Shown here: piece after piece, positions 24,021 to 31,801 of the stretch
Position numbering within the stretch: position 1 is the stretch's first letter
How the letters are laid out: the number at the start of each line of letters is the position of its first letter
Assembly: GCA_903917955.1 (NCBI GenBank)
Contig: CAIXCO010000321.1
Coordinates: 1-35,748 of the forward strand
Direction: 5' to 3'
Length of the DNA stretch: 35,748 bases
DNA from: an uncultured Chlorobiaceae bacterium
GTDB taxonomy: Bacteria > Bacteroidota > Chlorobiia > Chlorobiales > Chlorobiaceae
Translations under genes and position numbers: made by a program
Notes under the pieces: model-generated
What the model saw: only the letters and a program-made list of their open reading frames with translations
Databases searched by the model: none
Told to the model about the DNA's origin: nothing

Positions 24021-26102
24021 ATGACAATGAGAGCGAACGATAATTATGACGCAGAGGGGTTTTCTGCTGAAAGAGAGGGCATTGCAATGCGTGAGCGAGT
24101 CTTTACCAAAGTGATGGTCGAGAGTCTCCCTGGCTCTTTTTCTATCAGTGATGCCAACGGGCAACTGGTCTGGTGGAACACCTATTATCGCGAGCAAATT
24201 CTCGGAAAAGATGAGCGAGAGATGTTTTTGACCAATGCGTTGGAGGTATTTCATCCCGATGACCGCGCGTTGGCATTGGAAAAAATGCTGAACGTTTTGA
24301 ACCTCGGCATTGAACAGAACGACGAAGCGAGGCTCTTGCTTCGGGGCGGACCGAAATTCCAGTGGCGCATGATAACGGGCAAGAGAATAATCGTTGATGG
24401 GGAGCCCTTTGTTGTTGCAGTTGGTATCGATATCTCTGAGCGCAAGCGGTTTGAAGCCATAGCAGCATTTCGCATTAGCCTTTACGACATGGTGGAGAGC
24501 GCTTCCTTGGAGGAGCTGATGCAGGCCACCATTGATGAGGTTGAGCGCCTGACGGAGAGCTCCATTGGTTTTTTTCATGTTGTTGCTGACGATCAGACGA
24601 CATTTTCAATACGTATATTCTCAACAGCTACGCAAATGGTGGATGAAGAGCGACGCAACACCTCCCAGAGCGAAGCTGAGTTATTGTCCGATGCGATACA
24701 AAAGAGAGAGCTGGTTATTGACAATAGGTACAACCGGTCACCACATTGCGGTGGTGCGACGGATGATGACTCCGCCATCCAGCGGAGCCTTTTTCTTCCC
24801 CTGACGCAGGGCGATGCAGTCACAGCACTCCTTTGTATTCGAGGCAAGGCTTACGATTATGATGAGGATGATGCACTGATGGTGAGCATCCTCTTGAATT
24901 TTGCCTGGGATATTGTCTCTCGTAAACGTGCAGAGTTATCGGAACAAAAGATACAGGAGGCATTGGTCCAGTCTCAAAAAATGCAATTGGTTGGTCAGCT
25001 TGCTGGAGGTATCGCTCACGATTTCAATAATGTGCTGGGGGTGATTCTCGGCAACGTGGAGATAGCCATACACCAGTTGGATATTGAAGGGCCGCTTATG
25101 GGAAATATGAAAGCTATTCTTAGGGCGACTGAACACTCCTCAACTCTCTGCAATCAACTCGTCGCTTTTTCACGCAAGCAGTGCGTGATGCCATTGGTTC
25201 TCGACCTTAACGTCATGGTTGAGAGGATGCTTGTCGTTCTGAGGCGGCTCATTGGCGAAAATATCTCCCTTGTGTGGATTCCCGGCAATCAGAGTACTTC
25301 GATCAAGATTGATCCTGCACAAATCGACTTGATTCTTGGTAACCTTTGTGTCAATTCAAGGGATGCCATCGATGGTATTGGAAAAATTACCATCGAAACC
25401 AGCAGGACTCATGTCTATAAGGCTGAATGCGCTACTGGTCACTGCTGTAAGGTGCCGGGCGATTATGTGACTCTTTCCGTAACTGATAATGGCTGCGGGA
25501 TTGCAAAAAAAGATCAACCTCATCTCTTCGAACCTTTTTTCACAACAAAAGAGAAGAGAATCGGTACTGGTATGGGTCTTGCAACCATTTATGGAATCAT
25601 CAAGCAGAATAGTGCATCTATCGAATGCTTGAGCGAGCCTGGCAGGGGAACTACCTTTACCATCTGGTTTCCACGTTCTATCGGTTATGCTGACCCGAAT
25701 GAGAGCGACCTTTCGTTGCCACTTGATCAAAATAAAGAGGTGGTACTGCTTGTTGAAGATGAACCTGATATTCTGAGTATGTGCAAGCTCATGCTTGAAA
25801 AAGGCGGCTATACGGTACTCGATGCAGCTTCACCGAGTGAGGCGATCCGGATTGCCGAAGGGCACAAGGGCGAAATTCAATTGCTTGTAACTGATGTTGT
25901 GTTGCCTGAGATGAACGGGTGCGACCTTTCAAAAAGAGTCCAGGTAACATCACCAAACCTTAAAACCCTCTTTATATCCGGTTACCCCCCCGATATCGTT
26001 GAGAATGAAGGAGTGCTTGACCCGGATGTTAACTATCTCCAGAAGCCCTTTCCCATCAAAACGCTTCTTGCTGCCGTTCATAAAATGCTCAATCCACCAT
26101 AA
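24021..26102 (+). CDS. PAS-GAF hybrid sensor histidine kinase with C-terminal receiver
   Basis: A soluble sensor kinase. From ATG 24021 (693 residues): PAS domain about 25-140 (ending in the PAC-like GIDISERKRFEA), GAF domain about 150-300, and a HisKA domain with GGIAHDFNN (phospho-His333). The ATPase domain follows with NLCVNSRDAI (N box), DNGCGI (G1), FEPFFTTK (F box) and GTGMGLAT (G2). A receiver domain with EDEP and phospho-acceptor Asp625 in TDVVLPEMNG ends the protein. The open frame extends upstream to TTG 23808 but those residues look non-coding. No output domain or partner regulator is adjacent, so the phosphorelay target is unknown. The PAS and GAF domains suggest sensing of a cofactor or small molecule. 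Confidence 0.93.
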   Translation: MTMRANDNYDAEGFSAEREGIAMRERVFTKVMVESLPGSFSISDANGQLVWWNTYYREQILGKDEREMFLTNALEVFHPDDRALALEKMLNVLNLGIEQNDEARLLLRGGPKFQWRMITGKRIIVDGEPFVVAVGIDISERKRFEAIAAFRISLYDMVESASLEELMQATIDEVERLTESSIGFFHVVADDQTTFSIRIFSTATQMVDEERRNTSQSEAELLSDAIQKRELVIDNRYNRSPHCGGATDDDSAIQRSLFLPLTQGDAVTALLCIRGKAYDYDEDDALMVSILLNFAWDIVSRKRAELSEQKIQEALVQSQKMQLVGQLAGGIAHDFNNVLGVILGNVEIAIHQLDIEGPLMGNMKAILRATEHSSTLCNQLVAFSRKQCVMPLVLDLNVMVERMLVVLRRLIGENISLVWIPGNQSTSIKIDPAQIDLILGNLCVNSRDAIDGIGKITIETSRTHVYKAECATGHCCKVPGDYVTLSVTDNGCGIAKKDQPHLFEPFFTTKEKRIGTGMGLATIYGIIKQNSASIECLSEPGRGTTFTIWFPRSIGYADPNESDLSLPLDQNKEVVLLVEDEPDILSMCKLMLEKGGYTVLDAASPSEAIRIAEGHKGEIQLLVTDVVLPEMNGCDLSKRVQVTSPNLKTLFISGYPPDIVENEGVLDPDVNYLQKPFPIKTLLAAVHKMLNPP

Positions 26103-26226
26103 TCATACAGATCGAGTTCCGGATTTTTTTTTCATTACCGGTTGCAGCTTTTAATTAAAGCGAGTTTTTCATAAATTAGCAGCGTCAAAAAGTTAGCGGG
26201 TTCGAAAACCTTTTTTCAAAAAAACG

Positions 26227-27270
26227 ATGAAGCCATCGCTTTCTTTGTTTCTGCTTTTTTTAGTTATTCTTACAGGCTGTTCGGCTCAAAATGGAGAGAA
26301 AAAAGTTGATGCGCACTCTCCAAAGGGCAAATTGCAGATCGGTTTGGTTTTTGATGTCGGTGGCCGGGGCGACAAATCATTCAATGATTCAGCCTATAAT
26401 GGTCTTGAAATTGCCAAGGCCAAGCACGGCGTAAATTTTATCTCCATTGAACCACAGGGAGAGGGAGCTGATCGTGAGGCCGCTTTACGCCAGATGGCCG
26501 TGGATCCCGATATAGGGTTGATTATCGGTGTTGGTATGCTTTTCAGTGAAGATATTACCACCATTGCGGCGGAATTTCCTGATAAAAAATTTGTCTGCAT
26601 TGATTATATTCGTCAGCCGAAAGTTGTTATGCCAGCAAATCTCCAGGGAATTGTTTTTGAAGAGAAAAAAGGATCTTTTCTGGCAGGAGCCCTTGCTGCA
26701 CTGGTTACCAGAACAAAGACTGTCGGTTTTATTGGAGGGATGGAGTCAAGCGTCATCAAAAAATTTGAGATTGGCTTTATTGAGGGTGCTCGCTTCATAA
26801 ATCCTGCAGTCAGGGTTATTTCAGGCTATATCGGCATGACTGGAAGCGCATTCGCCGATCCCGCCAAGGGCCGCGAACTTGCACTTGGTCAATATGGACG
26901 GGGGGCAGACATTGTTTATCAGGCAGCCGGAGCCAGCGGACTCGGTGTTATCGAAGCGGCAAGGGAGAGCAAGGCGCTTGTTATCTGTACCGACCGCGAT
27001 CAGGAGCCAGAAGCTCCAGGATTTGTACTGACAAGTATGACCAAGTCGGTTGACAGGGCCCTCTTGAAAACGGTAGAAACTGTCCTTGACGGTAGTTTCA
27101 AGGGTGGTGTTGTTTCGGTATTCGGTCTGAAAGATCGTTATACAGATTATGTCTACAACGAAAAAAACGCATCATTGATCGGCATAAAAAATCATCAACA
27201 ACTGGAGGATATCAGAAAAAAAATAGTAACCGGGGAAATTGTTGTCGATGAGACCGCCGTTGTACAATAA
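26227..27270 (+). CDS. BMP/PnrA-family substrate-binding lipoprotein
   Basis: A periplasmic binding lipoprotein of 347 residues. The signal peptide ends in lipobox LTGC with acylated Cys18. The mature part shows IGLVFDVGGRGDKSFNDSAYNG, GADREAALRQ, GVGMLFSEDI, FVCIDYIR and VGFIGGMESS, which are family landmarks of PnrA/BmpA (purine-nucleoside binding in Treponema and Borrelia) and of Bmp-type ABC importers. No ATPase or permease genes follow; a terminator does. It may work with a distant transporter or as a stand-alone sensor/binding protein. The ligand, a nucleoside by family, is inferred. Confidence 0.9.
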   Translation: MKPSLSLFLLFLVILTGCSAQNGEKKVDAHSPKGKLQIGLVFDVGGRGDKSFNDSAYNGLEIAKAKHGVNFISIEPQGEGADREAALRQMAVDPDIGLIIGVGMLFSEDITTIAAEFPDKKFVCIDYIRQPKVVMPANLQGIVFEEKKGSFLAGALAALVTRTKTVGFIGGMESSVIKKFEIGFIEGARFINPAVRVISGYIGMTGSAFADPAKGRELALGQYGRGADIVYQAAGASGLGVIEAARESKALVICTDRDQEPEAPGFVLTSMTKSVDRALLKTVETVLDGSFKGGVVSVFGLKDRYTDYVYNEKNASLIGIKNHQQLEDIRKKIVTGEIVVDETAVVQ

Positions 27271-27278
27271 TGGTTGCA

Positions 27279-27311
27279 AAAGCTGTCAGTAAGCACTGAT
27301 GGCTTTTTTTT
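27279..27311 (+). terminator. Intrinsic terminator after the BMP lipoprotein gene
   Basis: AGCTGTCAGT (27281-27290) pairs with ACTGATGGCT (27295-27304) using two G-U pairs, around a 4-base AAGC loop. A run of eight T follows (27304-27311). It lies 10 bases after the lipoprotein stop. Confidence 0.85.
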
Positions 27312-27358
27312 GTGAGCGGAAAAATGAAGGATTGTTAATTGATTGAAGTACAATACTG

Positions 27359-28351
27359 GTGAATAAAAAAATCCTTGTAACCGGGGCAACTGGTTTTATT
27401 GGTTCGAGTCTTGTGAAAAAGCTGACTTTAACTGACGATGAAGTTTCAATTCTTGTCCGAAAAAATTCGGATTTAACATCACTCACCGATGTTTTGCACA
27501 AGGTCAAGCTTGTCTATGGCGATATTACCGACCGGGCTTCGCTGGACCGGGCGCTGCAAGGCATTGATCTTGTCTATCACTCTGCAGGTCTTACCTATAT
27601 GGGTGACAAGAAAAATGCACTGCTCTATAGAATCAATGTCGAAGGTACCCGCAATATTTTGCAGGCATCTGCCGCTGCTGGTGTTACAAGAGTTGTGCAT
27701 GTCAGCTCCATAACTGCGGTAGGAATTGCTTTCGACAAAAAACCGGTCGATGAATCCGTTATTTGGAATTTTCACCAGATCGACCTCGAATATGCCAGAA
27801 CAAAACACCTTTCAGAAGTAGAGGTGGCCGAAGCGATCAAAAAAGGGCTGGACTGTGTTATTGTTAATCCCGCTTTTGTCTTTGGCGCAGGAGACATCAA
27901 TTTCAATGCCGGACGCATTATCAAGGATATTTACAACAAAAAGCTTCCGTTTTATCCTCTCGGAGGGATTTGTGTGGTTGATGTTGAGATTGTTGCCGAA
28001 ACCATCATCACCGCCATGAAAAAGGGGAAGACGGGGGAGCGTTACATTCTTGGCGGTGAAAACGTTTCATACAAGCAGCTTGCTGATACTATTTCAAGGA
28101 TTACCGGCGCACCAAGGGTTCGTTTCCCCCTTCCGTTCTGGATGGCTAAAATACTGAAACTGGCGCTTGATCTTTATAAAAACAAGAACCGGATATCCAA
28201 GCTGTTCAATATGTCAATGTTTGGGGTCGCCTCTCATTTCCTCTATTTTGATTCCGCCAAGGCTACGCGTGAGTTGAATATGCAGTATCAATCCCATGAA
28301 CACAGCATTCGCAACGCCTACGAGTGGTATCGTGATCGCAAAATGCTGTAG
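27359..28351 (+). CDS. NAD-dependent epimerase/reductase (HpnA/DFR-like)
   Basis: An extended short-chain dehydrogenase of 330 residues. Rossmann motif TGATGFIG is at 8-15, the DITD stretch near 55-58, and the active-site Tyr145/Lys149 in YARTK; VSSITAVG supplies the catalytic Ser region. It resembles dihydroflavonol reductase-like proteins and hopanoid-associated epimerases (HpnA), but no hopanoid genes are present in the window, so the substrate is open. The start is GTG 27359, where the family N terminus (NKKILVTG) begins. It lies downstream of a terminator and appears to be its own unit. Confidence 0.85.
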   Translation: MNKKILVTGATGFIGSSLVKKLTLTDDEVSILVRKNSDLTSLTDVLHKVKLVYGDITDRASLDRALQGIDLVYHSAGLTYMGDKKNALLYRINVEGTRNILQASAAAGVTRVVHVSSITAVGIAFDKKPVDESVIWNFHQIDLEYARTKHLSEVEVAEAIKKGLDCVIVNPAFVFGAGDINFNAGRIIKDIYNKKLPFYPLGGICVVDVEIVAETIITAMKKGKTGERYILGGENVSYKQLADTISRITGAPRVRFPLPFWMAKILKLALDLYKNKNRISKLFNMSMFGVASHFLYFDSAKATRELNMQYQSHEHSIRNAYEWYRDRKML

Positions 28352-28384
28352 AGATCCCCTTGCCGGAGCTCGTAGTACAAGTCC

Positions 28385-29173
28385 TCACGGTTTCCGGCAA
28401 AAAAGCATCATCCTTGGCGAATCATTTTCAAGAAACGGTTCGCCCTGGTAGTTGCCTGCAATGGAAACCACCGAAAATCCCGCATCCAGAAGCATTGAGA
28501 GAATCTCCTCCTTACCGTAAAGCCTTACCGATTCAGAAAAAGTAAGCTGTTTTCTTTTTGGGGGGGTAATGGTGATGGTTTTGGTAATCCTGTCATCCTC
28601 AAACGCACGCTCTTCATGAATCATCAGATTGCCGACAGTTTTCAGTGAGTGAGGTACCAGATTCCGTGCAAGAGGAGTAGGATTAAGAAGGTCAAGAACG
28701 TACCATCCGCCCCCTTTAAGCGCATCATAAGCTTTCCTGAGCACCAACCGGTCATCTCCTTTCTGTTCAAAATAGCCGAAACTGGTAAAGAGCTGAACGA
28801 CAAGATCAAAATGAGGGTCGGCAGGAATATGGCGCATGTCACAGCAGGTAAGGATGAGCTGCAACTGGTTTTTAAGCGCCTCTTTCCGCGCCTCTTCAAG
28901 CAGAAATGGTGAAAGGTCATTTCCAGTGACTGTGCAGCCGAGCCGGGCAAGCTCAAGCGCATGTCGGCCTGCGCCACACGCTATGTCGAGTACCGATAGT
29001 GAGGTCAGCTCCTTGTGTTCAAGGCCGGAAAGGGAGAGAATGGTTTGAATGCAGCGTGCAGCTTCATCACTGTCGCGGTGGCTGTAAACTTCAAGATAGA
29101 GCGGATGGTTGAACCACTCTTCAAACCAGGGTGACGAAGGGTTCGTTTCCAAACCATCAGGATAATTCGCCAT
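28385..29173 (-). CDS. Class I SAM-dependent methyltransferase
   Basis: A 262-residue methyltransferase with the Rossmann SAM-binding motif I VLDIACGAGRHALELA (about 61-76) and the acidic VTGNDLSPFLL after it. CDMRHIPADPHFDLVVQLFTSFGYF follows (motifs II/III). There is a Met-rich C-terminal part (MLLDAGFSVVSIAGNYQGEPF). The substrate is not indicated; small-molecule methyltransferases of the UbiE/type 11 kind are closest. It converges on the epimerase gene across 33 bases, and lies downstream of the small basic-protein gene on the same strand. Confidence 0.88.
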   Translation of the reverse strand: MANYPDGLETNPSSPWFEEWFNHPLYLEVYSHRDSDEAARCIQTILSLSGLEHKELTSLSVLDIACGAGRHALELARLGCTVTGNDLSPFLLEEARKEALKNQLQLILTCCDMRHIPADPHFDLVVQLFTSFGYFEQKGDDRLVLRKAYDALKGGGWYVLDLLNPTPLARNLVPHSLKTVGNLMIHEERAFEDDRITKTITITPPKRKQLTFSESVRLYGKEEILSMLLDAGFSVVSIAGNYQGEPFLENDSPRMMLFCRKP

Positions 29174-29210
29174 GCTGAAGTGAGAAAAAAGGTGAAAAAG
29201 CAGGTGAGAT

Positions 29211-29234
29211 TCAGGGCATCGCAGGATGCCCTGA
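29211..29234. other. Perfect 9-bp hairpin between two minus-strand genes
   Basis: TCAGGGCAT (29211-29219) and its reverse complement ATGCCCTGA (29226-29234) flank a 6-base loop. On the minus strand it lies 20 bases after the small basic-protein gene and 40 bases before the methyltransferase ATG. The next T-run is not adjacent, so it may be a weak terminator, an attenuator or an mRNA stabiliser. Confidence 0.4.
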
Positions 29235-29254
29235 CTACGTATCGGGGGGTATAC

Positions 29255-29449
29255 TTACTTTGCGTAATCGGTGATTGCCTTTGCAAGAATCACTTGATCA
29301 TTCTCTCCGTTGGGAATACGGACGTTCTTTTCAATGAATTTCCATGCATTGGTTTTTTCTGATTTCACAGAAAAAATAACTTTTGCACACTTGAAATCAC
29401 TGGTACCCGTTTTTTTGCCTTTATCTGCAAACGATTGTTTCTTTGCCAT
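29255..29449 (-). CDS. Small basic protein, resembles DUF4295
   Basis: A 64-residue Lys-rich protein: MAKKQSFADKGKK, then a KVIFSVKSEKTNAWKF core and a C-terminal AKAITDYAK. The core resembles the short DUF4295 proteins of the Bacteroidetes/Chlorobi group ('KVIK.VKS.KTGAY.F.E'), which are suspected ribosome-associated proteins. This resemblance is from memory. The basic composition suits RNA binding. It sits downstream of pyrC on the same strand. The ATG has only a modest upstream site (TTAAAGTAGTTC region). Confidence 0.75.
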   Translation of the reverse strand: MAKKQSFADKGKKTGTSDFKCAKVIFSVKSEKTNAWKFIEKNVRIPNGENDQVILAKAITDYAK

Positions 29450-29561
29450 GAGTCTTAAAGTAGTTCTTTAGGTTAAGTGCGGATCTTTTTTTCTGCCAAA
29501 AAGAACATGAAGGTAATAAAAATTTTAGAGATAATCAAGCATCCGCATCCATGAATTGTTT

Positions 29562-30890
29562 TCAAACGCCCTCCGCCTCAAGAAGTTGCCCCTTATGGAA
29601 AATCCCACGCGACTTTCCTTTCAACTGTCGGTTGAGAAAGGGTGTGTTTGTCGATTTTGACTTTATTGAGCTGGAAGTAAGGCGCCAGAGAATATCAGGA
29701 TCAATGATGGTGAAATTTGCAGCTTCCCCTGGTACAAAAAGGATGGGCTTCAATTGCATTATTTTTCTTGGATTGACCGACAGCAGTTCGATGGCATGCG
29801 ACATGGTGATAACATTTTTGTCAACAAGCTCTGTGATGGTCAGGGAAAGGGAGGTTTCAAGGCCTGTAATACCGAAGGCTGCCTGGTCAGAGGGGCACTC
29901 TTTTTCATGGGATGCATGAGGAGCATGATCGGTGGCGATGGCATCAATAGTCCCGTCGGCAAGGCCCTCAAGTAAAGCTTCACGATTTTCCCTTGAGGAG
30001 AGCGGCGGTTTCATGATATAATTACCTTTCATTTCGGCATGAAAAAGATCTTCATCACAGAGCGTGAAATGGTGCGGCGTTACTTCGCAGGTCACCAGGA
30101 GTCCATCCCTTTTTGCGTTCCGGACAAGATCAAGTGCCGCTTTGGTACTGATATGGGCTACATGGTAGCGTGGCCTTCTGAGTGGGTCATGCAGTTTGTG
30201 CTGTTCGAGATAGCGCATCAAAAGCAGATCTCGGCTGAGTGTAATGGCTTCGGAGACATCCGGAATTCCCTTCAGGCCGAGTTGTGTCGAAAAGAGTCCC
30301 TCATTCATCACCCCGCCGATGGTTAGCGAGCGCTCTTCACAGTGCTGAATAATGAGAAGATCAAAATTTGATGCGTATTCGAAGGCAAGGCGCATTATCT
30401 GGCTGTTTTGAATGGCGGAACCGTCATCCGAAACGGCCGTCACTCCGTAGGAACGGAACTTTCCGAATGGTGCCAGATGTTCTCCTTTGCTTTCAACGGT
30501 CATAGCCCCGATTACTTCAAGATCTATGGGAAGCGCTGTTGCGTGATGGCGGATATAGGCTACGCCGAGTGGACTGTCAATAACGGGCTTTGTATTCGGC
30601 ATAAGGGCTACGCCGGTAAATCCGCCAACTGCCGCGGCTTTGGATCCACTTTCCAGAGTCTCCTTGTATTCCTGACCTGGTTCCCTGAAATGGCAGTGCA
30701 TATCAAAAAGTCCTGGGGCGAGTATCTGCCCCTGAAGATCAACTATCTGGTCATCAGGGGATGCGGCAAGAGTTTCGGCACCGTAAACGACAGCCTCGAT
30801 GATTCCGTCATTACCCACTTTTACCGTTCCGGTGAGATCGATATGCTGAAGGGGGTTGATGATACGGGCCTGTTGAAAAATAAAGCTCAT
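29562..30890 (-). CDS. pyrC: Dihydroorotase (pyrimidine biosynthesis)
   Basis: Cyclises N-carbamoyl-aspartate to dihydroorotate. The 442-residue amidohydrolase has MHCHFREPG with zinc ligands His65 and His67 (the second of two His in H-C-H), GFTGVALMPNTKP, IQHCEE, TCEVTPHHF and ATDHAPHA, all in dihydroorotase order. The 440-residue length and motif set match the type I (class I, multifunctional-like) enzymes. It is divergent from the 5-formyl-THF cyclo-ligase gene across about 300 bases, and no other pyrimidine gene is nearby. Confidence 0.95.
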   Translation of the reverse strand: MSFIFQQARIINPLQHIDLTGTVKVGNDGIIEAVVYGAETLAASPDDQIVDLQGQILAPGLFDMHCHFREPGQEYKETLESGSKAAAVGGFTGVALMPNTKPVIDSPLGVAYIRHHATALPIDLEVIGAMTVESKGEHLAPFGKFRSYGVTAVSDDGSAIQNSQIMRLAFEYASNFDLLIIQHCEERSLTIGGVMNEGLFSTQLGLKGIPDVSEAITLSRDLLLMRYLEQHKLHDPLRRPRYHVAHISTKAALDLVRNAKRDGLLVTCEVTPHHFTLCDEDLFHAEMKGNYIMKPPLSSRENREALLEGLADGTIDAIATDHAPHASHEKECPSDQAAFGITGLETSLSLTITELVDKNVITMSHAIELLSVNPRKIMQLKPILFVPGEAANFTIIDPDILWRLTSSSIKSKSTNTPFLNRQLKGKSRGIFHKGQLLEAEGV

Positions 30891-31195
30891 GGTTCTGGTA
30901 TAAATTTGAGTGTTCCCGTAAAAATAAGTTCACTGCCGCACTATTCCATGAAGATACGACAAATAATGAATAAGCATGGCCAGGGGAGTGTTCCGGGCTC
31001 ATGGTTACAATGCACGTCGATATCGAAAGCTATTGTAATTGCAACTTGATATTGTAACTACTGATCATGAAAGATCGAGCGCTATTTTATTATTTTACAT
31101 TTGATAATGCAGTGGTTGATCTGTTTATTACTGTTAAAGTGGGGATCAGGAGTCAATTGAACGGGATCGTATTGAGAGAGGGGTAATAAAACGCT
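30891..31195. other. Divergent intergenic region, no gene seen
   Basis: A 305-base gap between pyrC (minus) and the cyclo-ligase gene (plus). No open frame looks coding. TGGTTACAAT (31002-31011) can pair with ATTGTAACTA (31051-31060), giving a 10-bp stem with one wobble. The sequence TTTACATTTGATAATG around 31092-31110 could serve as a promoter for the cyclo-ligase, whose ATG is preceded by GAGAGAGGGG. Confidence 0.5.
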
Positions 31196-31801
31196 ATGGA
31201 GAGAGACGCAACTCTTGCTGCTGAAAAAGCAGCGCTGAGGATAGCGATGATTGCCCTAAGGCGGTCGATACCGGAAAAATCAAGGGATGAGATGAGCGCG
31301 TCCATTGCAGAATATGTGATCATGCTGAAAGAAGTTGTCAATGCCCGTCATGTTCATCTCTATCTCTCCATCCCGGCTTCTGGTGAAGTCTCTACGTTGG
31401 CAATTGTTGATCGGCTCACCGCAATGAAAATGCCGCTTTCAGTTCCTGTTGTTCGAAATGGGGAGCTCTTGTCGGCAATATTCCGGAAGGGAGATCTTGT
31501 TCGGCCCGCACAATTCGGTCAGCCAGAGCCCGTTGAACTCTCTATTGCTGATGAGTCAACTCTTGATGTTGTGCTGATACCTCTCCTCGCTTTTGATGAA
31601 CGAGGATTTCGTATCGGCTATGGAAAGGGATTCTATGACCGTTTTTTGCAACGTCTTTCACGGAAAAGAGTAACTCCTTGCCGTATCGGACTTGCCTTTC
31701 TTCAGCAGAAGGTTGACGTCGTTCCTGCAGATTTTTGCGATGAAGCGCTTGATGGTATCGTTCATGAAGAGGGAATTATTTGGTTTAACTCTAATTTTTG
31801 A
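31196..31801 (+). CDS. 5-formyltetrahydrofolate cyclo-ligase
   Basis: Converts 5-formyl-THF back to 5,10-methenyl-THF using ATP, keeping folate in active form. The 201 residues include KAALRIAMIALRRSIP at the N terminus, VHLYLSIPASGEVST, and the signature LIPLLAFDERGFRIGYGKGFYDRFL (about 128-152), where GYGKGFYD is the ATP-loop motif. A strong AGAGAGGGG precedes the start. Its stop TGA shares a base with the ATG of ppk, showing translational coupling. Confidence 0.95.
   Translation: MERDATLAAEKAALRIAMIALRRSIPEKSRDEMSASIAEYVIMLKEVVNARHVHLYLSIPASGEVSTLAIVDRLTAMKMPLSVPVVRNGELLSAIFRKGDLVRPAQFGQPEPVELSIADESTLDVVLIPLLAFDERGFRIGYGKGFYDRFLQRLSRKRVTPCRIGLAFLQQKVDVVPADFCDEALDGIVHEEGIIWFNSNF

Noticed and set aside
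26199..26216. Small hairpin GGTT-CGAA-AACC followed by six T, before the BMP lipoprotein gene
   Set aside because: The stem is only 4 bp and it lies just before the lipoprotein ATG; it is too weak to call a terminator.
30891..31195. 6S RNA gene upstream of the 5-formyl-THF cyclo-ligase gene
   Set aside because: 6S RNA is found beside this gene in many proteobacteria, so I looked, but no long rod-like pairing with a central bubble is evident; only a short stem is seen.
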